A stretch of 63,675 nucleotides of DNA, taken from positions 920-64,594 of the forward strand of contig NZ_JAHAMK010000021.1 in the NCBI RefSeq assembly GCF_018383585.1, given 5' to 3'. The stretch is from Microvirga sp. 3-52 (GTDB lineage Bacteria; Pseudomonadota; Alphaproteobacteria; Rhizobiales; Beijerinckiaceae). Position numbers and translations under genes: made by a program. Shown here piece by piece: positions 25,085 to 35,157 of the stretch (position 1 is its first letter; every line of letters begins with the position of its first letter). The notes beneath the pieces were generated by a model. It was given only the letters and a program-made list of their open reading frames with translations. It was not told the DNA's origin and made no database searches.

Positions 25085-26305
25085 ATGAGCCCGCAGAGAC
25101 GTTCGCCGGCCGAACAACGTGACAGCCTATCAAGACGTAGTCTCATCAAGGCCATGGGGGCCGGAGCCGTCGTGGCCGGATCCGGCGCCGCATGGGCCCA
25201 GACTCCCGCCCAGCCTCCCAGCACGGTAACGAATCCTCCGCGCGATTTCGGCCCAGGCGGCGCTCCCACGACCTATTTCACGGATCCGGACGTCATTACG
25301 GTCGACCCGCTCTTCAACCAGTATGCCCAGCCGAACAGCGCCATCACCCGTCTCTGGACGGGAGCGCTCTGGTCCGAGGGGCCGGCCTGGAACGCCCAGG
25401 GGCGCTATCTCGTCTGGAGCGACATTCCGAACAACCGGCAGATGCGCTGGCTCGAGGACGACGGCCGCGTGACCGAGTTCCGCATGCCGTCCAACAACAG
25501 CAACGGCAACACCTTCGACTTCCAGGGCCGGCAGCTCTCCTGCGAACATCTGACCCGACGGGTCGTCCGGTACGAACTCGACGGATCGGTCACGGTTCTC
25601 GCCGAATCCTTCGAGGGGAAACGCCTCAACTCGCCCAATGACGTGGTGGCCCATCCCGATGGCAGCTACTGGTTCACGGACCCGCCCTATGGCGGCCAGC
25701 TCTACGAAGGCGCGCCGGATGTTCAGGGCGGGCCGAGCAATGCGGGCGGGCGGCTCAATCCCAGGCTCGGCCAGCCTGCCGGCATCGGCAGCGCGCGACG
25801 GGAGCTGCCGACGAACTGCTACCGTGTCGATCCGAGCGGCCGCATCGACCTCGTGGTGACGGAGGACCAGGTTCCCGACCCCAACGGGCTGTGCTTCTCG
25901 CCGGACTACAAGAGGCTCTATGTGGCGAGCACGGGCAAGGGCCCGGGCGACACAGGTCCCGGCGGCAAGGGAGACATTCACGTCTTCGATGTCGGCACCG
26001 ACAACAGGCTTTCGAATCGGCGGCTGTTTTCCGACTGCATGATCGACGGGGTGAAATGCGGCCCCGACGGTCTGCGCTGCGACGTGGACGGCAACCTCTG
26101 GGCCTCGAGCAATGCCGGCCGGGCCGTTGGCTACAGCGGCGTGACCGTATGGACCCCAGAAGGCAAGCTCATGGGCCGCATCCGCCTGCCGGAGGTCTGC
26201 GGTAACATCTGCTTCGGAGGACCCAAGCGGAACCGTCTGTTCATGGCGGCCAGCCAGTCGCTCTACGCGGTCTATGTCAACACCCAGGGTGCAGCCCCGG
26301 GTTGA
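25085..26305 (+). CDS. Tat-exported SMP-30/gluconolactonase-like lactonase
   Basis: A 406-residue protein. The N-terminus has a twin-arginine signal (SRRSLIKAMGAGAVV then AWA), so the folded enzyme is exported. The body is a beta-propeller of the gluconolactonase type: ALWSEGPAWNAQGRYLVWSD, RLNSPNDVVAHPDGSYWFTD, VPDPNGLCFSPD and GPDGLRCDVDGNLWASS carry the usual metal-site Glu, Asn and Asp residues. Family members hydrolyse sugar lactones such as glucono- or xylonolactone. AGGGAGG lies 5 bases upstream of the ATG at 25085, which decides against the GTG at 25079. The xylose dehydrogenase at 4.5 kb would make a lactone, but in the cytoplasm, so the link is only suggestive. Confidence 0.83.
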   Translation: MSPQRRSPAEQRDSLSRRSLIKAMGAGAVVAGSGAAWAQTPAQPPSTVTNPPRDFGPGGAPTTYFTDPDVITVDPLFNQYAQPNSAITRLWTGALWSEGPAWNAQGRYLVWSDIPNNRQMRWLEDDGRVTEFRMPSNNSNGNTFDFQGRQLSCEHLTRRVVRYELDGSVTVLAESFEGKRLNSPNDVVAHPDGSYWFTDPPYGGQLYEGAPDVQGGPSNAGGRLNPRLGQPAGIGSARRELPTNCYRVDPSGRIDLVVTEDQVPDPNGLCFSPDYKRLYVASTGKGPGDTGPGGKGDIHVFDVGTDNRLSNRRLFSDCMIDGVKCGPDGLRCDVDGNLWASSNAGRAVGYSGVTVWTPEGKLMGRIRLPEVCGNICFGGPKRNRLFMAASQSLYAVYVNTQGAAPG

Positions 26306-26519
26306 GGCGGTGCGGGCCCCGGCCGAATGGCTTGAAAGCCTTGTGATCCGGGGCCACATGGGATAAAAGAACCCCCATCCGACAAGACATTGACGGTTTA
26401 TTAAGCGTAGGGTGCGTGTTCCGCGCCCTTGTGGCGTCCCGAAAAGTCTTGTCGGTACAAGCGTTTCCATCCGTCGATGATACGCCGGCCTGCTCGGAAG
26501 AGCAGCATGCCCTGGACAT

Positions 26520-26606
26520 GGCCCTAAAAGGGGCGTCCTCAGGCAGCGGCGGCTGGAAACGGCCCGTTAACACGAGCCGCCGGCGTTGCCCCTTTAAACG
26601 AGGGCC
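26520..26606 (+). promoter_or_regulatory. Structured leader of rpsA
   Basis: Outer helix: GGCCC (26520-26524) with GGGCC (26602-26606), and AAAGGGGC (26527-26534) with GCCCCTTT (26588-26595). Inner hairpin: CGGCGGCT (26547-26554) with AGCCGCCG (26575-26582). The outer stem ends 5 bases before the AGGAG ribosome-binding site, so folding could affect S1 translation. A TTGACG box at about 26390 may belong to the promoter. The rest of the 315-base gap is otherwise featureless. Confidence 0.5.
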
Positions 26607-26620
26607 ATTCAGGAGAACCT

Positions 26621-28318
26621 ATGTCTGCAGCTTTGCAACAGCCGAGCCGTGAAGATTTCGCGGCCCTGCTCGAAGAATCCTTCCGCACGAACGAGATCAG
26701 CGAAGGCTCGGTCGTGAAGGGCAAGGTGGTCGCGATCGAAAAGGACGTCGCGGTCATCGATATCGGCGCCAAGACCGAAGGTCGCGTCGCCCTGAAAGAA
26801 TTTGCCGGCCCGAACCGCGACCAGACGGTCGTCGTCGGTGACGAGGTCGAGGTCTATGTCGAGCGCATCGAGAATGCGCTGGGCGAGGCCGTCATCTCCC
26901 GTGACAAGGCCCGCCGCGAAGAGTCGTGGGTGAAGCTCGAGAAGGCCTTCGAGGCCGGCGAGCGCGTCAACGGCACGATCTTCAACCAGGTGAAGGGCGG
27001 CTACACGGTCGACCTCGACGGCGCCGTGGCGTTCCTGCCCCGCTCGCAGGTCGACATCCGCCCGGTCCGCGACGTCACCCCGCTCATGGGCGTGGCTCAG
27101 CCGTTCCAGATCCTCAAGATGGACCGCCGCCGCGGCAACATCGTCGTGTCGCGCCGCACGGTTCTCGAAGAGAGCCGCGCCGAGCAGCGCTCCGAACTCG
27201 TGGCCAACCTCGAAGAGGGTCAGGTCATCGACGGCGTGGTCAAGAACATCACCGAGTACGGTGCGTTCGTTGATCTCGGCGGCATCGACGGCCTGCTGCA
27301 CGTCACCGACATGGCATGGCGTCGCGTGAACCATCCGTCCGAGGTCGTAACCATCGGCCAGACGGTGAAGGTGAAGATCATCAAGATCAACCACGAGACG
27401 CACCGCATCTCGCTGGGCATCAAGCAGCTCCTGGCCGATCCGTGGGAGGGCATCGCCGCCCGCTACCCAGTTCAGGCGAAGCTCAAGGGCCGCGTCACGA
27501 ACATCACCGATTACGGTGCGTTCGTCGAGCTCGAGCCCGGCATCGAGGGCCTGATCCACGTCTCCGAGATGTCCTGGACGAAGAAGAACGTCCATCCGGG
27601 CAAGATCATCTCCACCTCGCAGGAGGTTGAGGTCGTGATCCTCGAGGTCGATCAGGTGAAGCGCCGCATCTCGCTGGGCCTGAAGCAGACGCTTCAGAAC
27701 CCGTGGGAGGCTTTCGCCGAGAAGCACCCTGTCGGCTCCGAAGTCGAAGGCGAGGTCAAGAACAAGACCGAGTTCGGTCTGTTCATCGGTCTCGAGAACG
27801 ACGTCGACGGCATGGTCCACCTCTCGGACCTCGACTGGAACCGTCCGGGCGAGCAGGTCATCGACGACTTCAAGAAGGGCGACATCGTCCGTGCTCAGGT
27901 TCTCGACGTGGACGTCGAGAAGGAGCGCATCTCGCTCGGCATCAAGCAGCTTGCGGGCGATCCCTTCGCCGAAGCCGGCGAGATCAAGAAGGGCCAGATC
28001 GTCACCTGCGAGGTTCTCGAGGTGAAGGACGGCGGCCTGGAAGTGAAGATCGTCGACACCGACCTCTCCACCTTCATCAAGCGCAACGAGCTCGCTCGTG
28101 ACCGCGCCGACCAGCGCCCCGAGCGCTTCGCCGCCGGCGAGAAGCTCGATGCCCGCGTCACGCAGTTCGACCGCAAGGCCCGTCGCGTCACCGTCTCCAT
28201 CAAGGCCCTCGAGGTCGCTGAGGAGAAGGAAGCCATGGCTCAGTACGGCTCGGCCGATTCGGGTGCGTCGCTCGGCGACATCCTCGGCGCCGCCCTGAAG
28301 GCCAAGGACAAGAAGTAA
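26621..28318 (+). CDS. rpsA: 30S ribosomal protein S1
   Basis: A 565-residue RNA-binding protein with six S1 repeats, clearest in the segments TEYGAFVDLGGIDGLLHVTD, TDYGAFVELEPGIEGLIHVS and TEFGLFIGLENDVDGMVHLS, each followed by a RISLGIKQ or RRISLGLKQ close. It recruits mRNA to the 30S subunit. AGGAG lies 5 bases before the ATG. In many proteobacteria cmk precedes rpsA; here a lactonase gene does, so rpsA has its own leader. It is followed by tandem terminators, then sppA and ihfB. Length is normal for the order. Confidence 0.97.
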   Translation: MSAALQQPSREDFAALLEESFRTNEISEGSVVKGKVVAIEKDVAVIDIGAKTEGRVALKEFAGPNRDQTVVVGDEVEVYVERIENALGEAVISRDKARREESWVKLEKAFEAGERVNGTIFNQVKGGYTVDLDGAVAFLPRSQVDIRPVRDVTPLMGVAQPFQILKMDRRRGNIVVSRRTVLEESRAEQRSELVANLEEGQVIDGVVKNITEYGAFVDLGGIDGLLHVTDMAWRRVNHPSEVVTIGQTVKVKIIKINHETHRISLGIKQLLADPWEGIAARYPVQAKLKGRVTNITDYGAFVELEPGIEGLIHVSEMSWTKKNVHPGKIISTSQEVEVVILEVDQVKRRISLGLKQTLQNPWEAFAEKHPVGSEVEGEVKNKTEFGLFIGLENDVDGMVHLSDLDWNRPGEQVIDDFKKGDIVRAQVLDVDVEKERISLGIKQLAGDPFAEAGEIKKGQIVTCEVLEVKDGGLEVKIVDTDLSTFIKRNELARDRADQRPERFAAGEKLDARVTQFDRKARRVTVSIKALEVAEEKEAMAQYGSADSGASLGDILGAALKAKDKK

Positions 28319-28341
28319 TCGGGTTCGACGAGAACCTGATG

Positions 28342-28371
28342 ATCCCCGGGCTTTAAGCCCGGGGATTTTTA
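28342..28371 (+). terminator. rpsA intrinsic terminator 1
   Basis: ATCCCCGGGCTT and AAGCCCGGGGAT form a nearly gap-free stem followed by TTTTT. A textbook Rho-independent terminator 24 bases after the stop codon. Confidence 0.9.
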
Positions 28372-28379
28372 TTTCGGGA

Positions 28380-28408
28380 ACCCGTGCGAGCCATCGCGCG
28401 GGTTTTTT
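28380..28408 (+). terminator. rpsA intrinsic terminator 2
   Basis: CCCGTGCG (28381-28388) pairs with CGCGCGGG (28395-28402, one G-T pair), then six T residues. It follows the first terminator by about 10 bases. Confidence 0.8.
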
Positions 28409-28441
28409 GTTGGCCGGCGGGCTTGCCGCCCTATCTGCCCT

Positions 28442-28493
28442 CGCATCGTCTTGAGCGGAAGAGCGCGCCCGGTTTTCCGCTCAAGACGATGCG
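28442..28493. repeat. 19-bp perfect inverted repeat between rpsA and sppA (family B-like)
   Basis: The arms 28442-28460 and 28475-28493 are exact reverse complements (starting CGCATCGTCTTGAGC), with a 14-base loop that contains CCGG. The arm sequence differs from other family B copies, but the loop and the TTTTCCG edge are shared. Confidence 0.75.
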
Positions 28494-28504
28494 CTACTTC
28501 AGGA

Positions 28505-28559
28505 ATCGAGCGCCGGACGGATCCCAAAAGTGGTTTCCACTTTCCGGTCCGATGCTCTA
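28505..28559. repeat. Dispersed repeat family B, copy before sppA
   Basis: Contains AAAAGTGGTTTCCACTTT, itself a palindrome, flanked by CGGACGGATC and by CCGGTCCGATGCTCT, the end module shared with the copies at 14639 and 19593. Confidence 0.7.
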
Positions 28560-28606
28560 GGGTGCAGCCCTTCTCATCCGATTTGGAACCAGCAAGAGAC
28601 CAATCG

Positions 28607-29572
28607 ATGTCCATCGATGCCGAAGCCATCGCCGACCGCCGCCGCCTGCGCCGCAAGCTCTCCTTCTGGCGCGTTGCGGGATTTTCAGGCCTCATCGCGG
28701 CCGTTGCCGCCCTCGGCTACGCCGCCGCGGACCGGGCGGGGTATGGTGCGATCCAGAGCCAGATCGCGCGCATATCCGTCGACGGCGTGATCACCGGCAA
28801 CCAGCGCCTCGCCGACCTGATGCAGCGCGTGGGCGATTCGAGCGCGGTCTCCGGCGTGGTGATTTCCATCAACAGCCCCGGCGGCACCACAACGGGCTCA
28901 GAGGAGCTCTACCGCAACATCCGGCGGCTCGCGGAGAAGAAGCCCGTCGTCACCTTCGTCGACGGAACGGCCGCTTCGGGCGGCTACATCACGGCGATTG
29001 CCACCGATTACATCGTGGCCCGCGAGACCTCGCTCGTGGGCTCCATCGGCGTGCTGTTCCAGTATCCCGACCTGTCCGGACTCATGGGTCAGGTCGGCGT
29101 GAAGCTGGAGGAGGTGAAGTCCTCGCCGCTCAAGGCGGAGCCGAGTCCCTTCAAGCCGACGTCGCCGGAAGCCCGTGCCGCCATGCAGGCGGTGGTCAAC
29201 GACACCTACGACTGGTTCAAGGCCCTGGTGCGCGACCGCCGGCGCCTCAACGAGGGCGAGCTGGCCGCCGCCTCCACCGGTCAGGTTTTCAGCGGCCGTC
29301 AGGGCGTGCCCATGAAGCTCGTCGACAGGATCGGCGGCGAGCGCGATGCGGTCGCCTGGCTCGAGCAGAACAAGGGCGTGGCCAAGGACCTGCCGATTCG
29401 CGATTGGAAGCCGAGCAGCGACCGGGATCTTTCCATCTTCGCCATGAGCGCCACCGTGGCCGACCTCTTCGGCTTCGAGCGTGTCGCCGAGGCGCTGCGC
29501 AGGACATCGGCTCATGGGCAGATGGCGCAGCTTGACGGCCTCCTGGCTGTCTGGCAACCTTTGGAAAAATAA
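28607..29572 (+). CDS. sppA: Signal peptide peptidase SppA, short form
   Basis: A 321-residue serine peptidase of the S49 family with one N-terminal membrane anchor (about 21-45, [20 protein letters not shown]), so the catalytic domain faces the periplasm. [28 protein letters not shown] (Ser124 as nucleophile) and [15 protein letters not shown] are diagnostic; Lys176 in [11 protein letters not shown] is the probable general base. It degrades cleaved signal peptides in the inner membrane. The first 52 codons of the longer open frame cross repeats, so I start at the ATG at 28607. It lies between rpsA and ihfB, an arrangement common in alphaproteobacteria. Confidence 0.92.
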   Translation: MSIDAEAIADRRRLRRKLSFWRVAGFSGLIAAVAALGYAAADRAGYGAIQSQIARISVDGVITGNQRLADLMQRVGDSSAVSGVVISINSPGGTTTGSEELYRNIRRLAEKKPVVTFVDGTAASGGYITAIATDYIVARETSLVGSIGVLFQYPDLSGLMGQVGVKLEEVKSSPLKAEPSPFKPTSPEARAAMQAVVNDTYDWFKALVRDRRRLNEGELAAASTGQVFSGRQGVPMKLVDRIGGERDAVAWLEQNKGVAKDLPIRDWKPSSDRDLSIFAMSATVADLFGFERVAEALRRTSAHGQMAQLDGLLAVWQPLEK

Positions 29573-29598
29573 AGCAACGTCAAAGATATAGCCACTCC

Positions 29599-29913
29599 AT
29601 GATCAAATCCGAACTGGTGCTCAAGATCGCCGAGCAGAACCCGCATCTCTACCAGCGCGACGTGGAGAAGATCGTGAACGCGATCCTCGACACCATCGCC
29701 GACGCTCTCGCCAGGGGCGATCGGGTCGAGTTGCGCGGCTTCGGCGCGTTCTCGGTGAAGAAGCGGGATGCCCGCACGGGCCGCAACCCGCGCACGGGTG
29801 CATCCGTTTCCATCTCCGAAAAGGTCGTTCCCGTCTTCAAGACGGGCAAGGAAATGCGTCAGCGGCTCAACGCTCCGGCCCCGAAGGTGCTCAAGGCCGC
29901 GGCTGCTCAGTGA
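29599..29913 (+). CDS. ihfB: Integration host factor subunit beta
   Basis: A 104-residue DNA-bending protein of the HU/IHF family. The N-terminal [17 protein letters not shown] and the DNA-binding arm [22 protein letters not shown], ending [15 protein letters not shown], are characteristic of the beta subunit. It pairs with IhfA, encoded elsewhere, in nucleoid organisation and site-specific transcription. It is 26 bases downstream of sppA and just ahead of the LapA-like gene, so the three may form an operon. Confidence 0.94.
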   Translation: MIKSELVLKIAEQNPHLYQRDVEKIVNAILDTIADALARGDRVELRGFGAFSVKKRDARTGRNPRTGASVSISEKVVPVFKTGKEMRQRLNAPAPKVLKAAAAQ

Positions 29914-29941
29914 TCCTTGAAGTCATTCTTGAGAGGTGTTC

Positions 29942-30295
29942 GTGATTCGCTTTCTGAAGGCGCTCATTCTCCTGCCGGTTGCCATCCTGGTCGTTCTGCT
30001 CGCTGTCGCGAACCGCGCCCCGGTGACCCTGTCGCTGGATCCGTTCTCGCAGGATGCGCCGGAATTCGCCGCTCAGCTGCCCCTCTTCGCCGTGATCTTC
30101 GCCGCCGTCATGCTCGGTGTGGTGATCGGCGGCGTGGCGAGCTGGCTTGCGCAAGGAAAGAACCGGAAGTCCCGCCGCCGTCTGAGGCGCGAGACGCGGC
30201 AGCTGCGCTACGAGACCGAGCGCCTCAAGTCGCAGGGCGCCCCGGCCACCACCCTGCCGGCCACCGTTCCGTCCTCTTCAAGCTCCAGGTTCTAG
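29942..30295 (+). CDS. LapA / DUF1049 family membrane protein
   Basis: A 117-residue inner-membrane protein with two hydrophobic helices (LKALILLPVAILVVLLAVA and FAVIFAAVMLGVVIGGVASW) and a basic cytoplasmic tail rich in Arg and Lys that may form a short coiled coil. The NRAPVTLSLDPFS loop is typical of the family. In E. coli the LapA/LapB pair belongs to LPS assembly control, but the role of LapA-like proteins in alphaproteobacteria is not settled. I use the GTG at 29942 because GAGAGG precedes it by 5 bases. A repeat begins at its last base. Confidence 0.82.
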   Translation: MIRFLKALILLPVAILVVLLAVANRAPVTLSLDPFSQDAPEFAAQLPLFAVIFAAVMLGVVIGGVASWLAQGKNRKSRRRLRRETRQLRYETERLKSQGAPATTLPATVPSSSSSRF

Positions 30296-30343
30296 CGCAT
30301 CGTGCGGAAACGTGGCTCCGGTTTTCCGCAATAGGCGATGCGC
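30295..30343. repeat. Dispersed repeat family B, copy after the LapA-like gene
   Basis: GCGCATCG (30295-30302) pairs with CGATGCGC (30336-30343). The interior GCGGAAACGTGGCTCCGG then TTTTCCGC gives a second stem. Confidence 0.8.
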
Positions 30344-30363
30344 CCCTCAAAAGAGACCCTCCC

Positions 30364-31308
30364 ATGCGCGTCGTGACCTCTGCCGAGATCGATCGGGTTC
30401 TCACGTTTCCGGCCCTGATCGGCGCCCTGGCCGAGGCCTTTCGCGGCGACATGGTCACGCCGGTCCGCCATCACCATGAGATCGAGCGTTCCGGCGCCCA
30501 TGGCACGCTCCTGCTCATGCCGTCCTGGACCGGCCCTGCCATGCAGGACGGTTTCATCGGCGTGAAGATCGTCTCCGTGTTTCCGGAGAACGGCGCCAAA
30601 AGCCTGCCCAGCGTGATGGGCTCCTATCTGCTGATGGACGGCGTCACGGGCTCGCCCGTGGCGGTTCTGGATGGAACCCGCCTCACGGTCTGGCGCACCG
30701 CCGCCGCCTCGGCGCTCGCCGCGCGCCATCTCGCCCGCGAGGATGCGAGCCGCATGGTCATGGTCGGGGCAGGCTCCCTGGCGCCTTTCCTGATTCGCGC
30801 CCATATGAGCCAGCGTCCGATCCGCGAGGTGGCGCTCTGGAACCACAACCTAGAGAAGGCCGAGAATCTCGCCGCCGGGTTGCGGGCCGAGGGCCTGCCC
30901 GTCACGGCGGTGGCAGACCTGGAGGCGGCCGTGCACGAGGCCGATCTCGTCTCCTGCGCCACCCTGTCGAACACCCCTATCGTCAGGGGAGCCTGGCTGA
31001 AGGCGGGCGTGCATCTCGATCTCGTCGGCGCGTTCAATCTCAGGATGCGCGAAGCCGATGACGATGCCCTGCGCCGGGCACAGGTCTATATCGACACGCC
31101 TGCCGCCAAGTCGGAAGGCGGCGACGTGGCCGTGTCTCTCCAGAGCGGCGCGATCGCCGAGAGCCATGTCCTCGGCACCCTGACGGATCTGTGCCAAGCC
31201 CCGCCCCGCCGTGATCCCGCGGCCATCACCACCTTCAAATCGGTCGGTGCGGCGCTGGAGGATCTGGCTGCGGCGATGCTGGTATGGCGCTCGCTGGCAA
31301 AAGCGTAG
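30364..31308 (+). CDS. Ornithine cyclodeaminase / mu-crystallin family protein
   Basis: A 314-residue NAD(P)-dependent protein. GTLLLMPSW, IGVKIVSVFPENG, VLDGTRLTVWRTAAASALAA and the Rossmann-type MVMVGAGSLAPFLIRAH followed by WNHNLEKAENLA are family signatures. Members include ornithine cyclodeaminase, alanine dehydrogenase and delta-1-pyrroline-2-carboxylate reductase; the sequence alone does not choose between them, though the lack of arginine or proline catabolic genes nearby does not favour ornithine. The ATG at 30364 follows a repeat. trpF begins 13 bases after its stop, so it may share the trp transcript. Confidence 0.85.
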   Translation: MRVVTSAEIDRVLTFPALIGALAEAFRGDMVTPVRHHHEIERSGAHGTLLLMPSWTGPAMQDGFIGVKIVSVFPENGAKSLPSVMGSYLLMDGVTGSPVAVLDGTRLTVWRTAAASALAARHLAREDASRMVMVGAGSLAPFLIRAHMSQRPIREVALWNHNLEKAENLAAGLRAEGLPVTAVADLEAAVHEADLVSCATLSNTPIVRGAWLKAGVHLDLVGAFNLRMREADDDALRRAQVYIDTPAAKSEGGDVAVSLQSGAIAESHVLGTLTDLCQAPPRRDPAAITTFKSVGAALEDLAAAMLVWRSLAKA

Positions 31309-31321
31309 TAAAATAGCCCTT

Positions 31322-31984
31322 ATGGATAGTTTGATAAAAATCTGCGGGCTCTCCACGCCCGAAACCCTCGATGTGGCCCTGGGTGCAGGCGCGGACATGG
31401 TCGGCTTCGTGCGCTTTCCCAAAAGCCCCCGGCATGTCAGCCTCGATCTCGGTCACCGCCTCTCCCTGCAGGCCAAGGCCCGCGCCCAGCGCGTGGTACT
31501 GCTGGTCGATCCGGAGGACGAGGCGATCGCGCAGGCCATCGAGGCGATCAACCCTGACCTGATTCAGCTGCATGGAAGCGAAAGCCCCGAGCGCGTGGCT
31601 CAGATCCGCTCCATGGTCAAACGGCCGGTCATGAAGGCCCTCGGCGTCGCGCAAGCCTCGGATCTGCAGGCGCTCCGCCCCTATGTCGACGGCGTCGACC
31701 ACATCCTTCTCGATGCCAAGCCGCCCCGCACGCCGGATGCCCTGCCGGGCGGCAACGGCATCGCCTTCGACTGGCGGCTCCTGAACGGGCTTGACCCCAG
31801 GCTTTTCTTCATGCTGTCAGGAGGCCTCACCCCCGACAACGTGGCGGAGGCGATCCGGCTCACGAAGCCGCAGGCCGTCGACGTGTCGTCCGGGGTGGAA
31901 AGCGGCCCGGGTCTCAAGGATCCGGCCAGGATCGAGGCTTTCATCAGGGCCGCCCGGACAGCATTCGCTGCTGCCCATCACTAG
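31322..31984 (+). CDS. trpF: Phosphoribosylanthranilate isomerase
   Basis: A 220-residue TIM-barrel enzyme of tryptophan synthesis, isomerising N-(5-phosphoribosyl)anthranilate. The catalytic cysteine is in LIKICGLSTPETL (Cys8), the catalytic aspartate in VDHILLDAKPP, and the phosphate-binding LSGGLTPDNV and DVSSGVESGPGLKD are intact. It heads the local trpF-trpB-trpA set. A family B repeat and 151 bases separate it from trpB, and no leader peptide or attenuator is evident. Confidence 0.95.
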   Translation: MDSLIKICGLSTPETLDVALGAGADMVGFVRFPKSPRHVSLDLGHRLSLQAKARAQRVVLLVDPEDEAIAQAIEAINPDLIQLHGSESPERVAQIRSMVKRPVMKALGVAQASDLQALRPYVDGVDHILLDAKPPRTPDALPGGNGIAFDWRLLNGLDPRLFFMLSGGLTPDNVAEAIRLTKPQAVDVSSGVESGPGLKDPARIEAFIRAARTAFAAAHH

Positions 31985-31985
31985 A

Positions 31986-32028
31986 GCATTTTTCGGCGAA
32001 GTGGCTCCGGTTCGTCGCCAAAAAATGC
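31986..32028. repeat. Dispersed repeat family B, copy between trpF and trpB
   Basis: GCATTTTT (31986-31993) pairs with AAAAATGC (32021-32028), and GGCGA pairs with TCGCC around AGTGGCTCCGGTTCG, the shared family core. Confidence 0.8.
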
Positions 32029-32135
32029 GGAAAACCAAAGAAGAGAGATGATTCCACGCCAGTGGAAACAGCTCTGGACCAAGACGGCGCGTCCTCTCCC
32101 GGGCGTGCCTTAAGATCTTCAAGGCAGGACAGGCC

Positions 32136-33356
<1,221 letters not shown>

Positions 33357-33394
33357 GGCTGGGGGCCATGGGAGGGCCGTGAACGCAGGGTCTC

Positions 33395-34162
33395 TCACCC
33401 GTCCAGCATCATCTGGATGAAAAGCTCGGGGTCGAGGCAGAACTCTCGCAGCAGACGGAAGTGCTGCGTCTGCTCCAGCTTGATCGGCTCCAATCCATAT
33501 TTCGAAAGCCCGAGCAGTCTTGCGCCCGGACAGGCCATCAGGATGGGCGAGTGCGTCGCCATGATCACCTGACAGAATCCCGAATCGTCCATGCGCCGTA
33601 ACAGCTTAAGGAACTCTACCTGGCGCGACGGCGACAAGGCGGATTCGGGCTCATCGAAGATGTAGAGCCCCTGGTTTCTGCAGCGTTCCTCGAAGAAGCG
33701 CAGAAAGCCCTCCCCATGGGAATGAGAGAGGAAATCCGGCGCAGCCGCTCCTGCATCCATTGCCGCCTGATCGAGATAGCGGGAGACGGAGAAGAAGCTC
33801 TCGGCCCTGAAGAACCAGCCTTGCGTGACTTTCGGTAGCCAGCTTGCCCGTAGAGCCTTGCCCAGGTCCCCGCCCATGGCCTCCAGGGCTCGGGAATGAT
33901 CGACGGGCCTATAGCCTTTTCCGCCGCCGGCCTCATCGTAGCCGGCCAAGGCGGCGATTCCCTCCAGAATGGTCGATTTCCCTATGCCGTTCTCGCCGAC
34001 GACGATGGTGATGGGGCTGTCGAACTCAAGCGAGAACTCGCTCCGGCTGAATATCGGGAGGCAGAAGGGATAGATCGATCGATCCGGAATGCGACCATCA
34101 TCAAGCCATATCTGCTTGAGATAGGGTGCGCGCATCCTGGTCATCTGAGCGGTTCTAGCCAC
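33395..34162 (-). CDS. AAA-type ATPase (COG3910-like), inserted between trpB and trpA
   Basis: A 255-residue ABC/SMC-like ATPase without transporter features. Walker A is [12 protein letters not shown], Walker B is [14 protein letters not shown], and the H-loop is [24 protein letters not shown] stands at the signature position, and [16 protein letters not shown] is shared with stand-alone ATPases of the COG3910 type. Its function is unknown; related proteins are found in genome islands and toxin-antitoxin-like settings, but no nuclease partner is next to it. Translation probably starts at a GTG (34162) with AAGGGA 7 bases upstream. Its orientation against the trp operon suggests a later insertion. 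Confidence 0.8.
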   Translation of the reverse strand: MARTAQMTRMRAPYLKQIWLDDGRIPDRSIYPFCLPIFSRSEFSLEFDSPITIVVGENGIGKSTILEGIAALAGYDEAGGGKGYRPVDHSRALEAMGGDLGKALRASWLPKVTQGWFFRAESFFSVSRYLDQAAMDAGAAAPDFLSHSHGEGFLRFFEERCRNQGLYIFDEPESALSPSRQVEFLKLLRRMDDSGFCQVIMATHSPILMACPGARLLGLSKYGLEPIKLEQTQHFRLLREFCLDPELFIQMMLDG

Positions 34163-34301
34163 AAGGCGGTCCCTTGAGATCTTGCGTCAGGAAGGAGCGC
34201 CAACATGGCCTCCAGGCAGGCTCAAACACCATTACAGACGACCCCGGGGAAATGCGAGATCCTTGTCCACATCCGCAAAAGAGCATGCTAAAGACCCGCC
34301 C

Positions 34302-35141
34302 ATGACAAAGCGCATCGAAGCCCGTTTCGAACAATGCCGCGCGGAAGGCCGCGCCGCTCTCGTCACCTATGTGATGGCCGGTGATCCGGATCCCGAGACC
34401 TCGCTCCAGATCCTCAAGAGCCTGCCCAAGGCCGGGGCCGACATCGTCGAGTTCGGACTGCCCTTCACCGATCCCATGGCCGACGGGCCGGCGATCCAGG
34501 CGGCGGGCCTGCGGGCCCTGAAGGTGGGCCAGGATACGGTCAGGACCCTCGACCTCATCCGCCGCTTCCGGGCCGAGGATGCGGACACGCCCGTGATCCT
34601 CATGGGCTATTTCAATCCCATCTTCGTCTACGGCGTCGATCGCTTCCTCGCGGATGCCAAGGAGGCCGGCGTCGACGGCCTGATCGTGGTCGATCTGCCG
34701 CCGGAAGAGGATGACGAGCTGTGCCTGCCGGCCCTCAAGGCGGGTCTTGCCTTCATCCGGCTGGCCACGCCGACCACGGACGACAGGCGCCTGCCGGCCG
34801 TCCTGGCGAACACGGCGGGCTTCGTCTATTACGTCTCGATCACCGGCATCACCGGCGCCGCGACGCCGGATTTCGGCAAGGTCGCCACGGCCGTGGAGCG
34901 GATTAAGCGCCACACGCCCCTGCCCGTGGTGGTGGGCTTCGGCGTCAAGAGCGGCGCTCATGCGGCGGCGGTGGCCGAGGGGGCCGACGGCGTGGTGGTG
35001 GGTTCGGCCCTCATCGATGCGCTGAAAAACACTCTCGATGCTGAGGATCGCGCTACGGCAGGCACCATTGAGGCGGTCACGAAGCTGGTGAAGGAATTGA
35101 GCGACGGCGTGCGCTCGGTGGCAAAACGCGCTGCGGCCTAA
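34302..35141 (+). CDS. trpA: Tryptophan synthase alpha chain
   Basis: A 279-residue TIM-barrel enzyme that cleaves indole-3-glycerol phosphate and channels indole to TrpB. The catalytic glutamate lies in [15 protein letters not shown] and the catalytic aspartate in [13 protein letters not shown]; the phosphate site [10 protein letters not shown] is intact. The ATG at 34302 gives the normal length. The ATPase gene upstream reads the other way, so trpA needs its own promoter in the 139-base gap. accD follows after a repeat, as in many Hyphomicrobiales. Confidence 0.96.
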   Translation: MTKRIEARFEQCRAEGRAALVTYVMAGDPDPETSLQILKSLPKAGADIVEFGLPFTDPMADGPAIQAAGLRALKVGQDTVRTLDLIRRFRAEDADTPVILMGYFNPIFVYGVDRFLADAKEAGVDGLIVVDLPPEEDDELCLPALKAGLAFIRLATPTTDDRRLPAVLANTAGFVYYVSITGITGAATPDFGKVATAVERIKRHTPLPVVVGFGVKSGAHAAAVAEGADGVVVGSALIDALKNTLDAEDRATAGTIEAVTKLVKELSDGVRSVAKRAAA

Positions 35142-35157
35142 TACATAGAGCCAGGCC

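Noticed and set aside
31985..32135. trp leader peptide and attenuator before trpB
   Set aside because: No short open frame with tandem Trp codons, and the only hairpin is a family B repeat.
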